64,000 nt of DNA from Salinisphaera aquimarina (GTDB lineage Bacteria > Pseudomonadota > Gammaproteobacteria > Nevskiales > Salinisphaeraceae). The position numbers were made by a program, and so were the translations under genes. Every line of letters starts with the position of its first letter. Within the stretch, counting starts at the first letter, position 1. Where the stretch lies: assembly GCF_042643355.1 (NCBI RefSeq), contig NZ_JBHRSS010000008.1, forward strand, positions 372,001-436,000. Reading direction: 5' to 3'. Below are positions 8,464 through 16,746 of the stretch, in pieces. The notes beneath the pieces were generated by a model that saw nothing but the letters and a program-made list of their open reading frames with translations, ran no database searches and was not told the DNA's origin.

Positions 8464-9891
8464 TCAACGCGGCGCAGTCAGGCCCGTTTCATGAAGCGCG
8501 GAATCGATGAACGCCCGGCCGCCGTTTTCGCGGCGCACGGACAGATGCGAGCCGTGATACCAGTGCATGGCCGGCTCGCCCCAGTGTTGCCAGAGACGTA
8601 GCGGCTGCTGCGGCGACACCATCTGGTCGGCCGTGGCCGCGAATACATAACGGCGTTCAGGGGCCACGGCACAGGGCAGATGCAACGGCGACACCGGCGC
8701 CATCAGCGCGCTCAGCTGCGCCACATCAATGCCCTGGGCTTCGATATAACGCCGGTGCAGCAACGGCATGTGCTGCCAGACCACGGCCGGAATATCGGTG
8801 ACCGGAATACCGGCGATCACACAGGCCAGCGACGGTTCGTAGGCCGCCAGCAGCGCGGCGTTGTAGCCGCCCAGGCTGTAACCGAGCGTGCCGACATCGG
8901 CGCCCGGCTGGGTGGCATGAATCCACTTGAGACAACGCCGCAGGTCCCACAACGCCTGCGACTCCGCATGCAGCAGATCCACCATCGGTCCGTCGAAGAA
9001 ATACCCGCCCGTCATGCGACTGACGCTGCGCGCGCCGTGCAACGGCAGAATCGGCATGAGCAGATTCAGGCCGAGCTTGTAGTGCAGTCGCTTGACCTCG
9101 AACAACGACAGATCGAGCGCGTCGATGCCCATCCGATACCCGTGGATACAGACCAGCCAGGGCCGGGACTTGCCCGGATGCTGGAATACGCGCGCCGCCA
9201 CACGCTCGTTCGGCCGATGGGCGCGCCAACGCGCGGCCCCCGGCAGACCCGGATCGGGTGCGAACTCGCTGGTGAACGACAGCCAGTCGAAATTACAGCC
9301 CAGCGAGCGGGTCCGCTGGAGACGTGGGTCGGCGGGTGCGGCGGGTGCGCGGGCGAAATCGGCGGGCGTCTGCGCCCAGCCGTCGGCATCGGCACGCCGC
9401 TGCAACAGCGTGATTTCATGGGCATCTCGGGCCACGGCGTCGCCCAGCGGGATACGCGCGCAGGTGATGAAGAACCCGAGCAGTGCTTCGTCGGTGGCCG
9501 CCTTGCGCGCGGTCGCGAAACATACGTCCGGTGCAGGCACACCGTCGATCAGAACGGCCTGCAGCAACGCCGCCCGACCGGCCACGATGAACGAAGCGGC
9601 CGAGGCGAGCGCCAGCAGCACAGCCGTCAGCACGCCCAACCAGGGCGACAGCAGCACCGCCAGAACCATGCCGATGAGCCCGCCCAGGGCCAGATAATGG
9701 GTGATATAGCGATCGCCGGGCCACAGCAGAAGCGCCGTGCCGCTGGCCAGCAGCAGTGCGCCGGGCACAGCCGCGATCAGGGTGACGATCCAGGCGCCGC
9801 CACTGCCCAAAATCAGCCAGCCTAGCCCGGTCAGCAACGGCAGCCAGGACGCATGAAACCAGCGCTGCTGCGTGCGCATGCCTGCGCCCAT
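8464..9891 (-). CDS. Membrane-anchored alpha/beta hydrolase
   Basis: About 475 residues from the ATG at 9891; another ATG four codons further in is equally possible. The first 120 residues hold about four hydrophobic helices (LLTGLGWLILGSGGAWIV onward). The rest is a soluble alpha/beta hydrolase domain with an oxyanion region HGYRMG, the nucleophile elbow GYSLGGYN, an acid in FAATADQMV and a late His in YHGSHLSV. The role and substrate are unknown; esterase or lipase activity is the safest inference. The start lies 14 bases past the stop of a small membrane protein gene, suggesting a two-gene operon. Its stop codon lies only four bases from the outer arm of the palindromic element, which therefore forms its 3' untranslated region. 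Confidence 0.75.
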   Translation of the reverse strand: MGAGMRTQQRWFHASWLPLLTGLGWLILGSGGAWIVTLIAAVPGALLLASGTALLLWPGDRYITHYLALGGLIGMVLAVLLSPWLGVLTAVLLALASAASFIVAGRAALLQAVLIDGVPAPDVCFATARKAATDEALLGFFITCARIPLGDAVARDAHEITLLQRRADADGWAQTPADFARAPAAPADPRLQRTRSLGCNFDWLSFTSEFAPDPGLPGAARWRAHRPNERVAARVFQHPGKSRPWLVCIHGYRMGIDALDLSLFEVKRLHYKLGLNLLMPILPLHGARSVSRMTGGYFFDGPMVDLLHAESQALWDLRRCLKWIHATQPGADVGTLGYSLGGYNAALLAAYEPSLACVIAGIPVTDIPAVVWQHMPLLHRRYIEAQGIDVAQLSALMAPVSPLHLPCAVAPERRYVFAATADQMVSPQQPLRLWQHWGEPAMHWYHGSHLSVRRENGGRAFIDSALHETGLTAPR

Positions 9892-9904
9892 TACCGCAGC
9901 AGGC

Positions 9905-10195
9905 TCAACGCTGCGTCCACACAAAGGCCACCAGCGCTACCGCCGCGACCAACAGCATGACCTGGCCGCCCCACATCAATGCATGACGTTTCTGCAGCAA
10001 CCAGGTCGACAGTCCGGCGACGGCGGTGAACACAGCGAGCCCCACGGTAATACCCAGCACCTGATCGAACCCGCCGCCCGCGTTTTCCACCAGCTGCGGA
10101 TACGGCAGCATCATCAGACAGACCACCGCGTACAACAGCGCCATGAGCGCGGCCATGCCGAGCACGATCCAGTTCAGGAAAGCCAGGAATTTCAA
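9905..10195 (-). CDS. Small membrane protein, unknown function
   Basis: A 96-residue, very hydrophobic protein with about three predicted transmembrane helices (around residues 5-30, 45-66 and 74-93). The start is TTG at 10195 with GGAG eight bases upstream; there is no nearby in-frame ATG that keeps the first helix. I do not recognise a family. It sits directly upstream of the membrane-anchored hydrolase on the same strand, so the two may act together at the membrane. It is divergent from the small hydrolase gene at 10282, with 86 bases between them that must contain both promoters. Confidence 0.6.
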   Translation of the reverse strand: MKFLAFLNWIVLGMAALMALLYAVVCLMMLPYPQLVENAGGGFDQVLGITVGLAVFTAVAGLSTWLLQKRHALMWGGQVMLLVAAVALVAFVWTQR

Positions 10196-10281
10196 CGACG
10201 GACTCCGGGTGGGGCGCTTGCCGGCTCAAACCTGCCAGCGACGCATGGCATAGTACGCCGGCACTTTGACCAGCGTCCATC

Positions 10282-10836
10282 ATGAAACCGACACACAACG
10301 AATCCGAATCGCAGTCCCTGGCACGGGTGGTTTTCGCTCACGGCAAGGAAAGCGGGCCCTGGGGCAGCAAGATCCAGCATCTGGCCGCGATTGCACAGGC
10401 CCTCGACTTCACCGTGGACAGCCCCAACTACAGCGCGATGATGAACCCCATAGATCGAGTCACCCATCTGCTGTCGCTCGCGCCACAGGGCACGCCGCTG
10501 GTGCTGGTCGGATCCAGCATGGGCGGCTATGTCTCGGCGATGGCCTGCGAGCGGCTCCAGCCGGACGCCCTGCTGCTGATGGCGCCGGCGCTGTATCTCG
10601 ACGGCTATCCCGGCGACCCGGTCGGATGTCCGGCCGACACCGAAGTCGTGCACGGCTGGCACGACGATATCGTGCCGCTCGCCTCAAGCATCGACTTCGC
10701 CCGCGCGCGCAGCGCCGGTCTGCATATCGTCGACGACGGCCATCGTCTGGCCGACAGCATCGATTTCATTGGGGCGGTGTTTGCTCGTCAGCTGCAGCGC
10801 GTACGCCAGCGCCATCCTGGGTTCGGTCGCGCCTGA
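10282..10836 (+). CDS. Small alpha/beta hydrolase (YqiA/YcfP-like)
   Basis: A 184-residue compact alpha/beta hydrolase without cap domain. It has an N-terminal strand and loop VVFAHGKESGPWGSK, the nucleophile elbow VGSSMGGYVS, an acid in HGWHDDIVP and a final His in DDGHRLAD. This resembles the small esterase-like YqiA/YcfP group. The catalytic set looks complete; the substrate is unknown. The last 71 bases overlap the convergent pyrD gene on the other strand, an unusually long coding overlap. Its last 15 residues (QRVRQRHPGFGRA region) are basic and not part of the fold. Confidence 0.8.
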   Translation: MKPTHNESESQSLARVVFAHGKESGPWGSKIQHLAAIAQALDFTVDSPNYSAMMNPIDRVTHLLSLAPQGTPLVLVGSSMGGYVSAMACERLQPDALLLMAPALYLDGYPGDPVGCPADTEVVHGWHDDIVPLASSIDFARARSAGLHIVDDGHRLADSIDFIGAVFARQLQRVRQRHPGFGRA

Positions 10837-11881
10837 CGATGCTGGCCTGCATGATCACCCGCTGACGTGCCTGCCAATGCGCGGCGGCGATTGCGCACTC
10901 ACGTATCAGCGCCGGGCCGTGATAGATCAGACCGGTATAGATCTGGAGCGCGTTCGCTCCGGCTTCCAGCTTCTGGATCGCATCCTGCGGGCTGTCGATC
11001 CCGCCCACGCCGATGATCGGCACTTCATCGCCCAGGCGGCGGCGCAGCCCGACAATGATCTCGGTCGAGCGCTGGCGTAGCGGCACACCGCTCAGACCGC
11101 CCGCCTGAAACCACCAGCGTACCGGCAGTTTGTGGCGGGCGATGGTGGTGTTGGTGGCGATGACCGCATCGATGCGGTGATGCAGCAACCGCTCGGCGAT
11201 GGCGTCGAGCTGGTCGTCGTCGAGATCGGGCGCGATCTTGACCGCCAGCGGCACGCGTCGCCCGTGCGTATCCGCCAGGCGATCGCGTTCCTCGGTCAGC
11301 GCCGCCAGCAGCGTATCCAGATGCTCGGCGCCCTGCAGCTCGCGCAGGCCCCGCGTGTTGGGCGAGGACACGTTCACGGTGATATAGGACGCCACCTCGT
11401 GAACCGCGCGCAGACAGGCCAGATAATCGTCCACGGCATGCTCGGGCGGGGTCTTAGCGTTCTTGCCGATATTGATACCGAGCACGCCGCCGTAGCGCGC
11501 CGCTCGAATACGGCGCACGAGCGCTTCGACGCCGCCGTTGTTGAAGCCGAGCCGGTTGATCAACGCGCGTTGCTCGACCAGGCGGAACATGCGCGGCTTG
11601 TCGTTGCCCGGCTGGGCTACCGGCGTGACCGTGCCGAGTTCGAGGAAGCCGAAACCGAGCGCGGCCAACCCATCGATGCAGCGTCCGTCCTTGTCCATAC
11701 CCGCGGCCAGACCGATCGGGTTCGCCAGCCGCAGTCCCATGACCTCGACCGGCGCATCCGGCACGCGATCGCCGTAGACCTTTCGCGCCACGGCAGCCGT
11801 GCGCGCGAGAGAACCCAGCGTGAGGCGATGGGCACGCTCGGGGTCGACTTTGAACAGGCCGGCTCGGGCGAGTGCGTACAT
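10766..11881 (-). CDS. pyrD: Dihydroorotate dehydrogenase, class 2 (quinone)
   Basis: This membrane-associated FMN enzyme oxidises dihydroorotate to orotate in pyrimidine synthesis and passes electrons to quinone. The N-terminal quinone-binding helices (residues 1-40, MYALARAGLFKVDPERAH) mark class 2. FMN and substrate motifs include NPIGLAAGMDKDG, NRLGFNNGG, the catalytic-base region NVSSPNTRGLR, ATNTT and GVGGIDSPQDA. At 371 residues it is about 25-30 longer than usual. The extra Arg/Gln-rich tail after HWQARQRV is the part that overlaps the convergent hydrolase gene by 71 bases. Confidence 0.95.
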   Translation of the reverse strand: MYALARAGLFKVDPERAHRLTLGSLARTAAVARKVYGDRVPDAPVEVMGLRLANPIGLAAGMDKDGRCIDGLAALGFGFLELGTVTPVAQPGNDKPRMFRLVEQRALINRLGFNNGGVEALVRRIRAARYGGVLGINIGKNAKTPPEHAVDDYLACLRAVHEVASYITVNVSSPNTRGLRELQGAEHLDTLLAALTEERDRLADTHGRRVPLAVKIAPDLDDDQLDAIAERLLHHRIDAVIATNTTIARHKLPVRWWFQAGGLSGVPLRQRSTEIIVGLRRRLGDEVPIIGVGGIDSPQDAIQKLEAGANALQIYTGLIYHGPALIRECAIAAAHWQARQRVIMQASIVRRDRTQDGAGVRAAADEQTPPQ

Positions 11882-11997
11882 GCAGGCGATTCTCCGGTGC
11901 GGGCGCTAATCGTTCATTGTGCAGGCCATGGTCGCGACTTGCGAGGTAAGGCCGCCGGGCGCCTCATGGATTGACGATCTTTGCGATAATACCGCGC

Positions 11998-13017
11998 ATG
12001 TCGCAGACCGCCTCCAACCGCGCCACGCCCGGCAGCCGTATATCGGTTGCGCCGATGATGGCCTGGACCACGCCCGCCCAGCGTTATTTCATGCGTCGGA
12101 TCACGCGCTCCGCCCTGCTCTATACCGAAATGGTGACGACGGGCGCGCTCATCCACGGCGATACCGCGCGTTTTCTGGCTTTCAACGCCGACGAGCATCC
12201 GGTGGCACTGCAGTTGGGCGGCAGCGATCCGGCGACCATGGCCGAGTGCGCGCGACTGGCCGCAGACGCCGGCTTCGACGAGGTCAACATCAACGTCGGC
12301 TGTCCGTCCGATCGGGTCCAGAACGGCGCGTTCGGCGCCTGCCTGATGGCCGAGCCCGAGCGCGTGGCCGACTGTGTGAGTGCGATGCGCGCCACGGTCG
12401 CGATTCCGGTCACGGTCAAGACCCGGATCGGCATCGACGATCAGGACAGCTACACCTTCCTGCGGCATTTCACGGCCTGCATGATGGCGGCCGGCGCCGA
12501 TCATCTGACCGTGCACGCCCGCAAGGCCTGGCTGTCGGGGCTCAGCCCGAAGGAAAATCGCGATATTCCGCCGCTGGATTATCCGCGTGTGCATCGGCTC
12601 AAAGGCGAGTTTGCCGATCTGCCGATGAGCATCAACGGCGGTTTCACCGATCTCGATGCGGCCGCCGCACAGCTGGATCATGTCGACGGTGTGATGATCG
12701 GCCGCGAGGCCTACCGCAATCCCTATGTGATGGCCGCGGTCGACCGGCGCTTCTTCGGCGCCGAAGCACAGCCGCCGACGCGTGCGCAGATCGTGGCCGA
12801 CATGCGCGATTTCATCGGCCGCCACCTGGCCGGCGGTGGCGCGCTCAAGGACATCACTCGCCACATGCTCGGCCTGTATCATGGCCGGCCCGGCGGCCGC
12901 GGCTGGCGACGCGTGCTCTCCGAGCAGGGTCATCGCAGCGACGCCGATCTGTCGGTGCTCGACCGCGCCCTGGCCCGGGTCGAGCCCACTCATGCACTTG
13001 AGGACACTGCTGCCTGA
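11998..13017 (+). CDS. dusA: tRNA-dihydrouridine(20/20a) synthase
   Basis: A 339-residue FMN- and NADPH-dependent enzyme that reduces uridines 20 and 20a in the tRNA D-loop. The ATG at 11998 is chosen because it aligns with the family start; a TTG nine codons upstream is also in frame. Motifs are SVAPMMAWT at the barrel entrance, LQLGGSDP, the catalytic Cys102 in NINVGCPSDRVQNG, KTRIGIDD, HARKAWLSGLSPKENR and the FMN-phosphate region IGREAYRNP. The KAWLSGLSP stretch distinguishes DusA from DusB and DusC. Its stop TGA overlaps the ATG of the next gene, so the cyclophilin is translationally coupled to it. Confidence 0.94.
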   Translation: MSQTASNRATPGSRISVAPMMAWTTPAQRYFMRRITRSALLYTEMVTTGALIHGDTARFLAFNADEHPVALQLGGSDPATMAECARLAADAGFDEVNINVGCPSDRVQNGAFGACLMAEPERVADCVSAMRATVAIPVTVKTRIGIDDQDSYTFLRHFTACMMAAGADHLTVHARKAWLSGLSPKENRDIPPLDYPRVHRLKGEFADLPMSINGGFTDLDAAAAQLDHVDGVMIGREAYRNPYVMAAVDRRFFGAEAQPPTRAQIVADMRDFIGRHLAGGGALKDITRHMLGLYHGRPGGRGWRRVLSEQGHRSDADLSVLDRALARVEPTHALEDTAA

Positions 13018-13613
13018 TGAAACATCTTCTGCGTCTGACTGCTTTCACCCTGCTTTTTTCTGTCGCATTTGCTGCGAATTCCGCGACCGGCGACGCCGGC
13101 AACTCCAACAAGGAAGACCCCATGGTTGTCATGCACACCAATCTCGGCGATATCACGATCGAGGTGTTTGAAGACGAAGCGCCCAAATCCGCCGCCAACT
13201 TCATCCAGTATGTGAAGGACGGCTTCTACGACGGCATCATCTTCCACCGCGTGATTCCCGGCTTCGTGATCCAGGGCGGCGGCTTCGACGAAAACTACAA
13301 GCAGAAGAAGACGCGCGATCCGATCGTCAACGAGTCCGACAACGGCCTCGACAACGACCGCGGCACCCTGTCGATGGCGCGCACCAACGACCCCGACTCG
13401 GCCACCTCGCAGTTCTTCGTCAACCTGTCCGATAACGCCCCGCTCAACGCCGGCCGCGGCCGCCCGGGTTATGCCGTGTTCGGCAAGGTCACCGACGGCA
13501 TGGACGTGGTCGACAAGATCGCCGCTGGTCAGACCGGCGCCGCCGGCCCGTTCCGTCAGGACGTGCCGCAGGACATGGTCACCATCGAGTCCGCCGAAGT
13601 CATCGCCAAGTAA
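13017..13613 (+). CDS. Cyclophilin-type peptidyl-prolyl isomerase, two possible starts
   Basis: The cyclophilin domain catalyses cis-trans proline isomerisation. Read from the first ATG (198 residues) there is a signal peptide ending about AANSA, so the product would be periplasmic. An internal ATG at 13122 (Met36) is preceded by AAGGAAG at the ideal distance and would give a 163-residue cytoplasmic PpiB-sized protein. The active-site set is FHRVIPGFVIQGG, the segment SMARTNDPDSATSQFFV and the GYAVFGKVTDGMDVVD region. The ATG at 13017 overlaps the dusA stop and has only a distant GAGGA. Both forms may be made. The lpxH gene follows 18 bases after the stop. Confidence 0.93.
   Translation: MKHLLRLTAFTLLFSVAFAANSATGDAGNSNKEDPMVVMHTNLGDITIEVFEDEAPKSAANFIQYVKDGFYDGIIFHRVIPGFVIQGGGFDENYKQKKTRDPIVNESDNGLDNDRGTLSMARTNDPDSATSQFFVNLSDNAPLNAGRGRPGYAVFGKVTDGMDVVDKIAAGQTGAAGPFRQDVPQDMVTIESAEVIAK
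13110..13124 (+). promoter_or_regulatory. Internal ribosome site and ATG inside the cyclophilin gene
   Basis: AAGGAAG (13110-13116), five bases, then ATG (13122-13124), in frame with the cyclophilin domain and just before its first strand VVMHTNLGD. This is a better initiation signal than the one at 13017 and would produce a leaderless isomerase. Confidence 0.6.
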
Positions 13614-13631
13614 CGCGGCCGCGCCGCTCGC

Positions 13632-14372
13632 ATGTCGACGCACCTGCTCGCCGATGTGCATCTGCGCGGCGCCGACGATCCCAACGCCGAGCGCCTGAAG
13701 GCGTATCTCGCCGGGCCCGCGCGCGAGGCCGAAGCACTCTACGTGCTCGGAGATCTGTTCGATGTATGGATCGGGGACGACGGTTCGATCCCGATCCATG
13801 CATCGATCCTCGATGCCTTTGCCAAACTGGCTGCGACCGGCGTACCGCTGTACTTCATGCGCGGCAACCGCGATTTCGCGGTCGGAGAAGGTTTTGTCGC
13901 GGCGAGCCGGATGCTGATTCTCGACGACCCGGTCGTCGTCGACCTTCACGGCACGCCGACGCTGCTTTCGCATGGCGACATGCTGTGTACCGACGACACC
14001 GCGCATCAGGCGTTTCGTGCCCGTTATACGAATCCGCGCTGGCGCGCGCGCATGCTCAGAATCCCGTTATGGCTGCGCCGCTGGCTCGCCGCGCGGGCAC
14101 GCCGCAAGAGCACGGCGGGCAAGGCGAGCAAGCCCGCCCATATCATGGACGTGAACGGCGACACCGTGCGTACAACCCTGCGCGAATACGGCGTGACCCG
14201 GCTGATCCATGGCCATACCCACCGGCCCGCCAGCCACCGCGTCGACCTGGACGGCACGCAGGGTGAGCGTATCGTCATCGCCGACTGGCGACCCGAACAG
14301 GCCGAAATTCTGGTTGCGGACAGTCAAGGCGTGCATCGACGATCGCTGATTCAGGACAATTCAAGCGTATAA
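13632..14372 (+). CDS. lpxH: UDP-2,3-diacylglucosamine diphosphatase
   Basis: A 246-residue calcineurin-like metallophosphoesterase that cleaves UDP-2,3-diacylglucosamine to lipid X in lipid A synthesis, acting at the inner-membrane face. The metal ligands are in order: LLADVHL (Asp8, His10), LGDLFDVW, MRGNRDF, LSHGDMLC and IHGHTHRPASH. The insertion YTNPRWRARMLRIPLWLRR matches the LpxH membrane-facing cap. It begins 18 bases after the cyclophilin stop, so dusA-cyclophilin-lpxH is probably one transcript. Confidence 0.95.
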   Translation: MSTHLLADVHLRGADDPNAERLKAYLAGPAREAEALYVLGDLFDVWIGDDGSIPIHASILDAFAKLAATGVPLYFMRGNRDFAVGEGFVAASRMLILDDPVVVDLHGTPTLLSHGDMLCTDDTAHQAFRARYTNPRWRARMLRIPLWLRRWLAARARRKSTAGKASKPAHIMDVNGDTVRTTLREYGVTRLIHGHTHRPASHRVDLDGTQGERIVIADWRPEQAEILVADSQGVHRRSLIQDNSSV

Positions 14373-14400
14373 GACGGTTTCGCCGGAGTCCTGCGCAGAT

Positions 14401-14490
14401 ATCTCGTACTGACGCCGATTTCACGCAGAACCGCTGCGTCTCTTGCGCATTCATCTGCGTCATCTGCGGATAAATTCTTTGGCTTTTCTG
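14401..14490. repeat. Dispersed CATCTGCG-type intergenic repeat
   Basis: The 199-base convergent gap between lpxH and the DUF455 gene holds a hairpin ACGCAG/CTGCGT (14423-14428/14434-14439). It is followed by tandem TCATCTGCGT and CATCTGCGGA (14451-14470), then an AT-rich tail TAAATTCTTTGGCTTTTCTG. I recognise this pattern from memory as a sequence common between genes of many unrelated bacteria; read in one minus frame it yields the spurious peptide YPQMTQMN. Nothing else is visible in the gap. Confidence 0.55.
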
Positions 14491-14571
14491 AAGCTTCAGC
14501 TGCGGCACTCATCGCTTTTCTGAGCTGCAGAGATTTACCTTGGGATTGGATTTCTCGAGCGCCGCGCCCGC

Positions 14572-15363
14572 TCAGCGCGAATGGCGCTGCGCCAGCCAGT
14601 CCAGTTCGGGCTCGGAGAACTTCGCTTCGCGGCGGGCGGGAAAGTTGTACGGCCCGGGCGGGCCGCCGTTCATGTATTCATCGAGCAGCTGTGTGAAGGT
14701 CGTGTCGGGGTCCAGGCCGCGCGGCTCGGCGCAGTAGCGAAACCAGCGCGTACCGATCTCGACGTGCGGCACTTCCTCTTCGAGAATGATCTCGAGAATC
14801 GCCACCGTCTCGTCGTCTTTCGCCTGCCGCAGCTTGTCGATCATGCCCGGAGTGACATCCAGCCCCCGCGCCTCGAGCACGCGCGGCACCAGCGCCATGC
14901 GGATCATCACGTCGTGGCCGGTCTTGACCGCCATTTCCCAGAGACCGTTGTGGGCATCGAAATCGCCGTAGACATGACCGTAGTCGACCAGCCGCGCATT
15001 GAGCATTTCGAAATGACGCGACTCATCCGCCGCCACCCGCAGCCAGTCCGCGTAGAAATCGACCGGCATGCCGCGAAACCGATAGGCCGCGTCCAGCCCC
15101 AGATTGATGGCGTTGAACTCGATATGAGCGATCGCGTGGATGAGCGCGGCCCGGCCATCCGCCTTGCCGAGCCCGCGTTTGGCGAGTTTCGCCGGATGCA
15201 CGAGATCGGGCCGCTCGGGTCGTCCGGGCACCTCGACCCGCCGCGGCTCGCCGCCGGCCTCGGCCAGCGGCGCACTATCGGCCGCGTGCAGTGCACGCGC
15301 CATCGCACACTTGCTCGCCGGATCGCGCTCCATCAAGGCGGCGAACACGTCATCCGGTTGCAT
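14572..15363 (-). CDS. DUF455 ferritin-like protein
   Basis: A 263-residue helical protein of the DUF455 (PF04305) ferritin-like group. The putative di-metal ligands are in HAIAHIEFNAINLGLD and VAADESRHFEMLN, then in the second half LEIILEEEVPHVEIG, giving the E/ExxH pattern of a four-helix bundle. Family members have no settled function; some are annotated, on weak grounds, as relatives of the tRNA hydroxylase MiaE. The ATG overlaps the metZ stop by one base (TGATG), so translation is coupled to metZ. That is a consistent reason to suspect a role near sulfur or methionine metabolism, but it is only inference. Confidence 0.8.
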   Translation of the reverse strand: MQPDDVFAALMERDPASKCAMARALHAADSAPLAEAGGEPRRVEVPGRPERPDLVHPAKLAKRGLGKADGRAALIHAIAHIEFNAINLGLDAAYRFRGMPVDFYADWLRVAADESRHFEMLNARLVDYGHVYGDFDAHNGLWEMAVKTGHDVMIRMALVPRVLEARGLDVTPGMIDKLRQAKDDETVAILEIILEEEVPHVEIGTRWFRYCAEPRGLDPDTTFTQLLDEYMNGGPPGPYNFPARREAKFSEPELDWLAQRHSR

Positions 15364-16550
15364 CAGGCCAGCCCCGCCGCGAGATCGGCGATGATGTCGT
15401 CCACGTTCTCCAGCCCGACCGATATACGCACAACGCCCTCGGTAATGCCGGCGCGGCCCCGGTCCTCGGCGGAAATCCGCGCATGGGTGGTGCTCGCCGG
15501 ATGCACGATGGTGGTTCGCGTGTCACCCAGGTTGGCGGTGATCGAGATCATCTTCGTGCCGTTGATCAGCTTGAACGCGGCATCGCGGCCACCAGCCAGC
15601 CGCAGCGCCAGAATGCCGCCATAGCCACCCGGCTGCTGGCGCGTGGCCAGTTCGTGCTGGGGATGCGATTGCAGGCCCGGATAATAGACGTGCTCGACGC
15701 CGGGCTGGGCTTCCAGCCACTCGGCCACTTTCTGGCCGGCCTCGCAGTGGGCGCGCATGCGTACTTCCAGGGTTTCCAGCGCCTTGTAGAAGATCCAGGC
15801 ATTGAACGGACTCATCGTGGGACCGCAGGTGCGCAGGAATCGGAATACGCGATCGCCGACGATATCGGCATCGCCGACCACCGCCCCACCCAGGGCTCGC
15901 CCCTGCCCGTCCAGAAACTTGGTCGCCGAATGGGTGACCACATGGGCGCCGAAATCCAGCGGCCGTTGCAGCACCGGCGTACAGAAGCAGTTGTCGACCA
16001 CGAGTAATGCATTGTTGTCGTTGGCGAGCTCCGCGAGGGCCGCCATGTCCACGACTTCGGTGAGCGGGTTCGACGGTGTCTCCACGAACAGCATGCGCGT
16101 GGCCGGCGTGATCGCCGCCTTCCAGGCGGCGTTGTCCTCGGGCGAGACATAACTGGTGGTGATGCCGAGCTTGGCCAGATAATTGTTGAACAGGCCGATG
16201 GTGGAGCCGAACAACGTATGCGCGGCCACGATGTGGTCGCCTGCCTCGAGCGTGGCCAGACACGTCGCCAGAATCGCCGACATGCCCGACGCGGTGGCGA
16301 CACAGCTCTCGCCGCCCTCCATAGCCGCGAGGCGTTTCGAGAAGGCATCGACCGTGGGGTTGGTGAATCGGGAGTAGATATTGCCCGGCGCATCACCCGA
16401 GAAACGGGCCGCGCACTCCTCCGCGGATTCGAACACGAAGCTCGACGTCATGTAGATGGCGTTGCTGTGTTCACCCTCCGGTGTGCGGTGCGTGCCGGCG
16501 CGTACACCGCGCGTGGCCGTTCCCCAGTCGGGATCGAAATCTTCGTTCAT
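15363..16550 (-). CDS. metZ: O-succinylhomoserine sulfhydrylase
   Basis: A 395-residue PLP enzyme of the Cys/Met metabolism family that makes homocysteine from O-succinylhomoserine and sulfide, bypassing cystathionine. The PLP lysine lies in SATKFLDGQGR, with SRFTNPTVDAFSKRLAAMEG, the aromatic stack region ASGMSAI and FVETPSNPLTEV. The variant GQGRALGGAVVG after the lysine is typical of MetZ rather than MetB. It follows purF in the conserved purF-metZ order, but a terminator at 16583-16615 separates them, so it probably has its own promoter. It is coupled to the DUF455 gene downstream. Confidence 0.94.
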   Translation of the reverse strand: MNEDFDPDWGTATRGVRAGTHRTPEGEHSNAIYMTSSFVFESAEECAARFSGDAPGNIYSRFTNPTVDAFSKRLAAMEGGESCVATASGMSAILATCLATLEAGDHIVAAHTLFGSTIGLFNNYLAKLGITTSYVSPEDNAAWKAAITPATRMLFVETPSNPLTEVVDMAALAELANDNNALLVVDNCFCTPVLQRPLDFGAHVVTHSATKFLDGQGRALGGAVVGDADIVGDRVFRFLRTCGPTMSPFNAWIFYKALETLEVRMRAHCEAGQKVAEWLEAQPGVEHVYYPGLQSHPQHELATRQQPGGYGGILALRLAGGRDAAFKLINGTKMISITANLGDTRTTIVHPASTTHARISAEDRGRAGITEGVVRISVGLENVDDIIADLAAGLA

Positions 16551-16582
16551 CGTCGTCTCCGTTGCGCTCGGAATCGAAGCAC

Positions 16583-16615
16583 AAAAAAAACCCGCTGACG
16601 CGCCGCGTAGCAGGC
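16583..16615 (-). terminator. Rho-independent terminator after purF
   Basis: On the minus strand a hairpin with arms GCCTGCTACGCG and CGCGTCAGCGGG (one G-T pair, one bulge; plus positions 16604-16615 and 16591-16602) is followed by eight T residues (A tract 16583-16590). It lies about 130 bases past the purF stop and 33 bases before the metZ start, ending the long upstream operon. Confidence 0.85.
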
Positions 16616-16746
16616 TTGCTGTCCCTCGACCCGTTTAGCGGAATTTATAGGGCGCCCGCAAGCTGTTCCAAATCGGCGCAGTTGCAGTATGCAACGACGG
16701 CTGGGTTCAGGCAACCGACGCCAGCCGCCGTCAGTCGTGCCTCGCC

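Noticed and set aside
14423..14470. Possible CRISPR-like direct repeats
   Set aside because: Units are about 10 bases, adjacent and without spacers; no cas genes are near.
14275..14508. A 77-codon minus-strand frame with the peptide YPQMTQMN
   Set aside because: A typical spurious product of the CATCTGCG repeat.
14572..15363. Annotation as tRNA hydroxylase MiaE
   Set aside because: Ferritin-like ligands are shared, but the sequence pattern (HAIAHIEFNAINLGLD, VAADESRHF) is that of DUF455, and MiaE identity would be overcalling.
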